From the NCBI GenBank assembly GCA_009763385.1, contig CM019831.1, positions 14,844,080 to 14,908,079 of the forward strand: DNA of 64,000 nt, written 5' to 3'. The position numbers and the translations under genes were made by a program. Within the stretch, counting starts at the first letter, position 1. Each line of letters opens with the position of its first letter. Below the pieces are notes generated by a model. It saw only the letters and a list, made by a program, of their open reading frames with translations. It searched no databases and was not told the DNA's origin. Below, one piece after another: positions 57,311 to 64,000 of this stretch. This DNA comes from Coix lacryma-jobi var. lacryma-jobi (taxonomy: Eukaryota; Streptophyta; Magnoliopsida; Poales; Poaceae).

Positions 57311-59160
57311 TGCAACCAAAAAAAGTTTAACTTTTCAGTTTTCAAATCTGACCAAATAATAAATCAAAACAATATATATTGACAGGTCCAGAAATGACTT
57401 ATACATAATTCATCACAAATAACACATTCACATTGCATATGCTTTCACAAAAATGACATAATACATAATATATTATGAAATTACATAAATATATAGTCCA
57501 TCACAGAGTATAGTGCACAGAGAGTTCGTTCAACAACGTTACATTCTTTTTAACGATCTAAGCTTAGTCTTTCCCACTCACGAAGAGCCTGGCACCGAGG
57601 TTCATGTCCTAATTCAGACTCCGGTTCATGGTACAAACCCTTAACATGTATAATTTGGTCCATTATGAAACTACAAAGGTTCCCGACGAGCTCGATGAGG
57701 TTATCAGAATGAAGTGTTGTCGTTGTAATTCCTTTTTCTTCAGGCCACTATAAGAAAACAATGTTAAGTTTAGAACTGCATAACATATGCGTGCATTTTG
57801 TACCAATCAAGTTGTATACTGTGAGTAAAGTAGATCTAACTTACCTTAGAGGGGTGTCTCCTGTATGAACTAGTGTTACTCATGGTGTGGCATATGTAAT
57901 ATCCACAATGTACACTCCCACACGCCTGCTTGTGGCACTGTTGACATATGAAATTGCTAAGTAAAAATGCTTTTGTCAACACCAAAATGGAAATATGGAT
58001 TTTCACTTACCGACCACTTTGTTTTGACGTACAGGTTGCACTTCCTTTCTAGATGATGCACGCCTTTGAGTTCATTAACGTAGTAGCGAAACACACTCTT
58101 GACAATGCTTATGAAGTCTTTGTACGTTCTCTCGTACTTATCCAATGGATCCATGACCCACGCCATACTTATGGAGAGATCGACGGCCATACAAATCCAG
58201 TGGTTGCTGCGGAAATTTTATCATACAAATAGATAACCTTTTTAGCATCTACCAAAATGTGTATTATTTAAATTATAGGAAATAATGGTGCTTACTCAAA
58301 GTTGTAGGGTAGATATATAGGATTTCTATCTTACATTCTAGAGAAAGCTCTTGCAATATAAGCCGCAACCTTGTAGGACTCGTCCCTTATTTTTTTTGCC
58401 GAATTTTCTCTTTCTCCTCAGGCGTCTTTCCAGCGGCTAGCTTTTGGTCATCTAATTTCCAGTTCTTTGGGTAAGTCCACAATGTTTGTGCTATTAGTTG
58501 AGGGTCTACGTACCCTGATCGCACACTTGGCATTTTTTTGGCAATGTGCATTTGCATTCTGCAAATCACAATGTGCATTAGTTAAAACAGACTCCAAAGA
58601 TTACACTAATATGAAATCAAGATGGCAAGGACTTACAGGCACCATGTTCTAATGAGATTGGTTTCCATTTCGCCTAGGTGAAACATTGTCTGGATGTCAT
58701 CAAATGTAAAGGCAATTTTTCCCGACGGGCCTCCAAATGTCTTGCTAGGGTACCTTGCTTCAATGATAGTTATGTCGGTCTAGAGAGCACGCAAGTACCA
58801 ATCATGGAACCTTCTCATTCCAAGAGGTAGCTGTTGGATTACCCTGTTGGGTAGGAAAGGCTTGCCTCTTTCATATGTTCTTGGACAATCCTTTGACCAT
58901 TTGATGCAATCAACATTTTCATACTTGGCTTTGCTTGGTGCCATGGCCTGGACTGGTTGTCGTTTGCTGGTTGCCTTGCCAGATGCTGCAACTTCAGATA
59001 CTTGGTTCTCAGGCTTGAACTGGTCATGGGCAAACCACTTGGCCGATGTCGTGACGTCTAAAATCGGCAAATAAGCTGGCCTTATGTACATTGGATGCAA
59101 TTTTCGAATCTCTGGCTCCTTGCGGGCACCTTCTTGTGGATGGCGTTCTTTTGCAAGCTC

Positions 59161-59196
<36 letters not shown>
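59161..59196 (+). repeat. (TTG)12 microsatellite, poly-Gln on minus strand
   Basis: Twelve TTG units encode a Gln run in exon 2 of the CACTA gene. Confidence 0.95.
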
Positions 59197-59197
<1 letters not shown>

Positions 59198-61125
59198 GAG
59201 ACCTCTTTCACATGCTTGCTTTGAGGCATCTCAGGCACATGCTCAGTGCGAACCGGTGAAGAGTGTGGCATGTCAGGCATGTGCTCATTGCGAGCTGGTG
59301 AATATTGTGCCATGTCAGGCATGTGCTGATGAAGAGGCGGTGAAGATTGTGCTTTCTCGGGCACATGCTCGCTACGAGCCGGTGAAGAGTGTGGCTTCTC
59401 CAGCACAGGCTCGCTGCGAGCTGGCAATGAGTGTGGCATCCTTGGAAATTGATGTTCATGTATCTCCCCCTCTTCAACACCTTGCTCCAAACGCAAAGGT
59501 GATTGCACAGATGTCGTACGAACAGTCAATAAGATGTCCCGTTTATGCCATAGGATGAATTGATTCACTACTTCTCCTAGTAACTCTAGTCCCTCTGGAG
59601 TTGGGTAGTCTATCTTCCATTGCATGAATTCAGGCTTCACAGTATGGACCTCAACCCGAGTATAGTCGGGCGGGATCCTATTATTGTGATGGAAGCCACT
59701 AGGAGGATGTGCCACACCTTTTGCCACCTCAATCATATTTGATTGTCTGCCCATGAGAACCACTAAGGTGCAACTAGTTGGTTCTCGTATGCAATCGATG
59801 GGGGTTGTAGCTGTAGTGGAGCCTTGGCTGCTAGGAACCTTCGGAGGACTAGGAACTAATGCTAGTGCTCTTGGTGGCACCATTACTGTCCCTGGCGTCT
59901 CTACCTCTGTTGACAGTCCTTGTTCCTGCAGCGCCTTCGCAACTAGAGCCTTCACCTGGACCTCAAGATTAGACTCTCGGTCTCTGCCATGTTTCTTATA
60001 CATATCTCTGTCCTCTTGAAATCCATACTTCCACGTCGTTATTTTGCCTAGACCTCTTGTGCGACCTGTGTGCTCGGTGTTTCCTAAGGCAAGGCTAAGC
60101 TCATCCCTCTCTCTAGAAGGCTTGAATGATCCTTTTTGTTTGTCTTCACCATATTGCAATATCTTCGATACTGCCTGTTCGGTCTCTGGCTTATCAAACT
60201 TAAGTGCACTAGCTGCCTCTTTATTTCTTGAAAGTATCCAATTCCTTGTGCGGATTGATACCCCCTGCAAGTTGTATGCCCCTGATGTTGCGGCCTCTTC
60301 CTCCATCTTTCTAAACTCAGCTTCCTTCCTATAGTAACCACCGGGCCCTAGACGATGGTGGTGCACGTTCTTCTTCGCCAGCTCGGTGTTACAGGCACTA
60401 AGGGCCAATGCTTTTGGTGTGGTCTTTTGAGCCACAAGCTCTGCCCACATTGCCTCAGTTATCTTGCCATACTCATGGAACGGAGTTAACCCCTTTTGGA
60501 TGTATTTGACATTGAGCTCCGACTTCCAACGTCGGAATGACTCTCCAATTTGCTTAAGAGCTTGATGGTGTACCCTTGCATAGGTTCCCTCTAGGAATCT
60601 AAAATTGGTGAACAACTTATTTGTTATTTGTTTCTTTTTTTTGATACGTCTTTCCAAGTTTTGATTGCTGGGTTCAGCTCATCTCTTACTAGCACCCAAA
60701 TTGCATTACGCCATTTTGCTCTCATTTTTATGGGCTGAAGGATCTCTCCTGTGTCCCTGGCCTCTGTTATCACAAAGAGTGCCTTCTCTGGATATTGGTT
60801 TGCTTTTCTATCCCCTCATTTCCTCTTAGGCTTGCTACCCGAGTTTGTGGCTTCAGGTTCTGGAGCAGAGGCATTAGTATCCAACTCTGTGGCTCTTGCA
60901 TCTGCACCGTCTTCCTCCATTCGCCGATGTCTATTTTGCGTTCGACGAGGGGCCTATTCGGGACCTCAAAATGTTATTAGCATGATCAAAGTGTTAGCAA
61001 AATTGAGATACTATAAGGTTGTTTCCCTACCTCCTCGTTCGGGTCATAGTTCATGTCCAAATCCTCGGAGGTCGGTCTCCGTCTGGTTTCTGGTGGGAAA
61101 GGATCCTCGGGACTTTCATATCCCT

Positions 61126-61215
61126 CTTCTTCTTCTTCTTCTTCTTCTTCTTCTTCTTCTTCTTCTTCTTCTTCTTCTTCTTCTTCTTCTTCTTCTTCTT
61201 CTTCTTCTTCTTCTT
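61126..61215 (+). repeat. (CTT)30 microsatellite, poly-Glu on minus strand
   Basis: Thirty perfect CTT units (GAA/AAG on the coding strand) give the Glu run in exon 1 of the CACTA gene; perfect triplets keep the frame. Confidence 0.95.
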
Positions 61216-61622
61216 TGTCATCATCGTCATCATTCCCTTGAGAATCCTCTCCTGGTCTTATCTCTGCTCCACCTTCGTCTATTAGTTCCCTCTGGCTAAG
61301 CATGACTTCACGGTCCATGTCTAGCTCCTCGTCGAACTGCTCCTCAGTAAGGAGCTCCAGGTCTGCCTCCTCATAGGTTGGGCCGTGCTCAGGGCTTGGG
61401 GTTGCTTCGTCTGTGCTTCGCGTCATTTAGTCTTATGCTCTAATACATGCAAGAAATTTGCAGAAGTAAGATGCGATAAAGCACCAGCAAGAAAATGAGA
61501 GGGTTGCTCTCAAATGACCGGGTTGCTGCATGATACAGCCGTCCAACGCTCGTGGTGATCATCGATCATACACTAACATGACAGACATTAATCGATGAGG
61601 AGAAAACCCCAATGGTCATCTT

Positions 61623-61698
61623 GGCCATATTCATGTGGATGAGGCTCGTCTACAATGGCACGCCATTTGAGATGAGTTCCATCCACATGAATATGGCC
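61623..61698. repeat. 76-nt long-stem hairpin
   Basis: Arms 61623-61640 and 61681-61698 are perfect complements (ggccatattcatgtggat). Pairing continues imperfectly inward over about 18 more bases to a loop near 61660. It lies about 200 bp upstream of the CACTA ORF2 ATG (61426) in that gene's sense. Confidence 0.85.
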
Positions 61699-61809
61699 TA
61701 GAAGAAGCATAGGGTCAAATTGGAGCATATAGTTGACTGCCATGTTGTCTCACTACACCCTTTTGTATCATCGAGCAAAAAATAATCAGATAAAACAAAA
61801 AAAAAGTAG

Positions 61810-62590
61810 TAGCAGAGGCCTCAGAAACATGTCAATCATCATTTGATCATGGAATTGGAGCATCAAGGCATCATTACAGAAAAGGTCATGTAGAAGCGGG
61901 TGGTAGTGATGCCTAGTTCCTCACAACTTCTTGATCATCAGCTCATATTCCGGATAATATATGGAGTTGGACAATTTCATCATAGGCAAATAAAAAGAGA
62001 GGAAAGGAGAGTAAGCAAAAAAAGCAGCAGGTACTGCCAAACAAAGTCCCCCTTTATCTTTCTCGTGGGGGTTTAGGACAGTAGCGGATAGGCCAGGAGA
62101 TCAACTGTAAAAGTAGTACAGTAGTACTGCAAGTTGAAGTTCAATGTCAGAATCTGTCCAAGTCTGGACAGATTTGCTTGCTGGTGATGTTTGATCTTGT
62201 TAACTATTGAATCACCTTTGGATGCTTATAACATAGATGTATAGTACTTAATAAGCTTTCCAAAATGTCATATGCCATGCCTTCTACTGCTCTAGAACTC
62301 TAGTTTACCACTAGTTGAAGTTCAAGAAGTAGTAGAGGCCTCAGAAAGTTGTCAATCATCATTTGATCATGAAATTGGAGCATCTGGCACCATACCAGTT
62401 AACAAGAGAGGACAGGAAAGTCAGCCTAGTAGGGGCGGCTGCAAATGATGCCTAGTTCCTCACAAATTCTTGATCATCAGCTTATTTTTTTTATAATATA
62501 TGCAGTTGGACAATTTCATCATAGGCAAAAGACAGGAGAGGATAGTAAGAACAAAAAAGCAGTAGCAACTGCTGCCAAAAACAGGAGAGG
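61810..62590. repeat. Two direct copies flanking an inverted 181-bp unit
   Basis: About 61810-62040 and 62330-62590 are direct copies (shared: 'gaggcctcagaaa', 'tcaatcatcatttgatcatg', 'gatgcctagttcctcacaa', 'gttggacaatttcatcatag'). Between them 62125-62330 is a reverse-complement copy of the unit that is tandemly repeated at 62665-63613. Confidence 0.85.
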
Positions 62591-62664
62591 AGAGAGGACA
62601 GGACCATCAAGCAAATCTGTCTAGACTTGGACATTTTGGAAAGAGGAGAGGAGTGAGGATAGAA

Positions 62665-63613
62665 GGCATGGCATATGACATTTTGGAAAGCTTATTAAGT
62701 ACTATACATCTATGTTATAAGCATCCAAAGGTGATTCAACAGTTAACAAGATCAAACATCACCAGCAAGCAAATCTGTCCAGACTTGGACAGATTCTGAC
62801 ATTGAACTTCAACTAGTGGTAAACTAGAGTTCTAGAGCAGTAGAAGGCATGGCATATGACATTTTGAAAAGCTTATTAAGTACTATACATCCATGTTATA
62901 AGCATCCAAAGGTGATTCAATAGTTAACAAGATCAAACATCACCAACAAGCAAATCTGTCCAGACTTGGACAAATTCTGACATTGAACTTCAACTAGTGG
63001 TAAACTAGAGTTCTAGAGCAGTAGAAGGCATGGCATATGACATTTTGGAAAGCTTATTAAGTACCATACATCCATGTTATAAGCATCCAAAGGTGATTCA
63101 ACAGTTAACAAGATCAAACATCACCAGCAAGCAAATCTGTCCAGACTTGGATAGATTCTGACATTGAACTTCAACTAGTGGTAAACTAGAGTTCTAGAGC
63201 AGTAGAAGGCATGGCATATGACATTTTGGAAAGCTTATTAAGTACCATACATCCATGTTATAAGCATCCAAAGGTGATTCAACAGTTAACAAGATCAAAC
63301 ATCACCAGCAAGCAAATCTGTCCAGACTAGGACAGATTCTGAAATTGAACTTCAACTAGTGGTAAACTAGAGTTCTAGAGCAGTAGAAGGCATGGCATAT
63401 GACATTTTGGAAAGCTTATTAAGTACCATACATCCATGTTATAAGCATCCAAAGGTGATTCAATAGTTAACAAGATCAAACATCACCAGCAAGCAAATCT
63501 ATCCAGACTTGGACAGATTCTGACATTGAACTTCAACTAGTGGTAAACTAGAGTTCTAGAGCAGGGCATGGCATATGACATTTTGGAAAGCTTATTAAGT
63601 ACTATACATCAAT
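62665..63613 (+). repeat. 181-bp tandem array, five units plus a partial
   Basis: Unit starts (ggcatggcatatgac) at 62665, 62846, 63027, 63208, 63389 and 63565. The first four steps are exactly 181 bp; the fifth is 176 through loss of five bases. Units are very alike, so the array is young or homogenised. No coding frame is kept. Confidence 0.95.
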
Positions 63614-63639
63614 AGCTTATTAAGTACTATACCTGCAGA

Positions 63640-64000
63640 GCACGCTGCGGCGGAGAGGACAGAGAGAGGGAGGCGGCACCAGTAGAGGACTGGGAAGGGG
63701 AGGTGGAGCCGACGGAGAGTTTACCGGCAGGGTCAACCCTAGCCCCCTCGGTCCGAGGAGAGGCAGCGTGCCGGCGGAGAGGACCAGGAGGGAGACGGCG
63801 GCGGCGGGTCCGGGCGGGGGTCCAACCCTAGCCCTCGCTCGGCCCGAGGACTGTCGAGAGTGGGGCCGGGGATGAGGAGCCCGCGATGGCGGAGAGGACC
63901 GGAGGGAGAGGCGGCGCCGGCGGAGAGGACCGGGAGGGTAGCGCGCGGCGGGTCAGGCGGGGGTCAAACCCTAGCCCCTCGCACGACCCAAGGACTCTCG
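63640..64000. repeat. GC-rich threefold repeat
   Basis: Three imperfect units share 'gcggagaggac', a Gly/Arg-type GC block and 'aaccctagcccctcg', near 63650-63760, 63773-63870 and 63888-64000. On the minus strand this resembles the leader or promoter end of the CACTA element, upstream of ORF2. No ORF supported. Confidence 0.6.

Larger units (their letters stand above)
57550..61426 (-). pseudogene. CACTA ORF2 with Ulp1-type (C48) protease domain, six exons
   Basis: Exons read on the minus strand: 61426-61031, 60953-58637, 58558-58335, 58206-58011, 57937-57845 and 57747-57550 (stop TAA 57550-57552), all with GT-AG introns and mostly matching phases. Exon 1 encodes MTRSTDEATPSPEHG and a long poly-Glu. 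Exon 2 has a Trp/Arg-rich region typical of En/Spm-associated proteins (ESFRRWKSELNVKY), then six repeats of about 14 residues (SPARSEHVPE-like), a poly-Gln run and 'TYERGKPFLPNRVIQQLPLGMRRFHDWYL'. Exons 3-5 carry the protease: 'NHWICMAVD' (His), 'WVMDPLD' (Asp) and 'KQACGSVHCGYYIC' (Gln and Cys). Defects: TGA 60816-60818, a frameshift in an A-run near 60645, TAG 58780-58782, and an indel in an A-run near 58390. Probably inactive as it stands; catalytic residues are kept. Confidence 0.85.
56997..64000 (-). mobile_element. CACTA (En/Spm-type) element, 3' portion, runs off window
   Basis: The terminus 'cactactacagtaaag' begins at 57000 after TTA. Subterminal repeats follow to 57310, then a minus-strand ORF2 (57550-61426), repeats and GC-rich leader-like sequence to the window edge. 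The other terminus is not in the window, and no TNPD/Tnp2-type transposase frame is seen, so autonomy cannot be judged. Confidence 0.85.

Noticed and set aside
60751..61299. 182-codon plus-strand frame with a long Leu run
   Set aside because: Antisense of the CACTA ORF2 exons; the Leu run is the CTT microsatellite.
62665..63613. Regularly spaced repeats that could suggest a CRISPR array
   Set aside because: Whole 181-bp units repeat without variable spacers, and the context is a plant CACTA element.

Overview
This is a repeat-dominated stretch of a grass nuclear genome, most likely a panicoid/Andropogoneae species (sorghum, sugarcane or Miscanthus type). The signs are Stowaway and Tourist-like MITEs, CACTA ends with 'CACTACTACA' and 'CACTAGTAG' termini, a SIRE-type Ty1/copia element with two long extra ORFs, a plant mariner transposase, a MULE, GT-AG introns and GC-rich LTR leaders. 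I see no bacterial, organellar or viral genes, rRNA or CRISPR. Almost everything is transposable-element (TE) sequence in layers. Only one reading frame (20971-21570, minus) looks like a possible intact host gene, with two weaker candidates.

Layout. 1-516: end of a SIRE-like LTR. 1.2-2.5 kb: MITEs and a foldback element. 3.0-3.8 kb: broken mariner transposase. 4.36-9.95 kb: MULE remains split by a 3.7-kb LTR at 5035-8734, with a 0.39-kb piece of the MULE on both sides. 9.95-12.37 kb: no gene; a triplet of hairpin repeats. 12.38-20.45 kb: dead copia element split by a solo LTR (14871-17535, target duplication GTTGG) and ending in a 210-bp 3' LTR. 20.97-21.57 kb: candidate host gene. 22.0-23.2 kb: Stowaway, CACTA end, candidate first exon. 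23.53-29.85 kb: minus-strand copia (target duplication CAGTG) whose 5' internal part is replaced by a 273-bp copy of the host flank. 29.85-31.99 kb: host DNA with a diverged tandem duplication. 31993-45406: complete minus-strand SIRE-type element (target duplication GCATG) with an open pol but broken gag and third ORF. 45.4-52.9 kb: MITEs, a hAT-like fragment, two CACTA fragments and a degenerate LTR. 52.9-57.0 kb: nothing coding recognised. 57000-64000: CACTA element read on the minus strand and running off the right edge, with a six-exon ORF2 carrying an Ulp1-type protease domain and a 181-bp tandem array.

How it fits together. The elements form a relative time series. The first copia has lost catalytic residues in integrase and reverse transcriptase and was later hit by an LTR element now reduced to a solo LTR. 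The second copia carries one nonsense codon, a small deletion and a frameshift. The SIRE element still has a 1075-codon pol, so it is the youngest or could be mobilised using gag from relatives. A recurring and less expected pattern is short inverted repeats in tandem arrays whose two arms change together (8119-8261, 11541-11721, and the SIRE LTRs and spacer). All boundaries were read by eye from repeat ends and target duplications; no alignment or database search was run.
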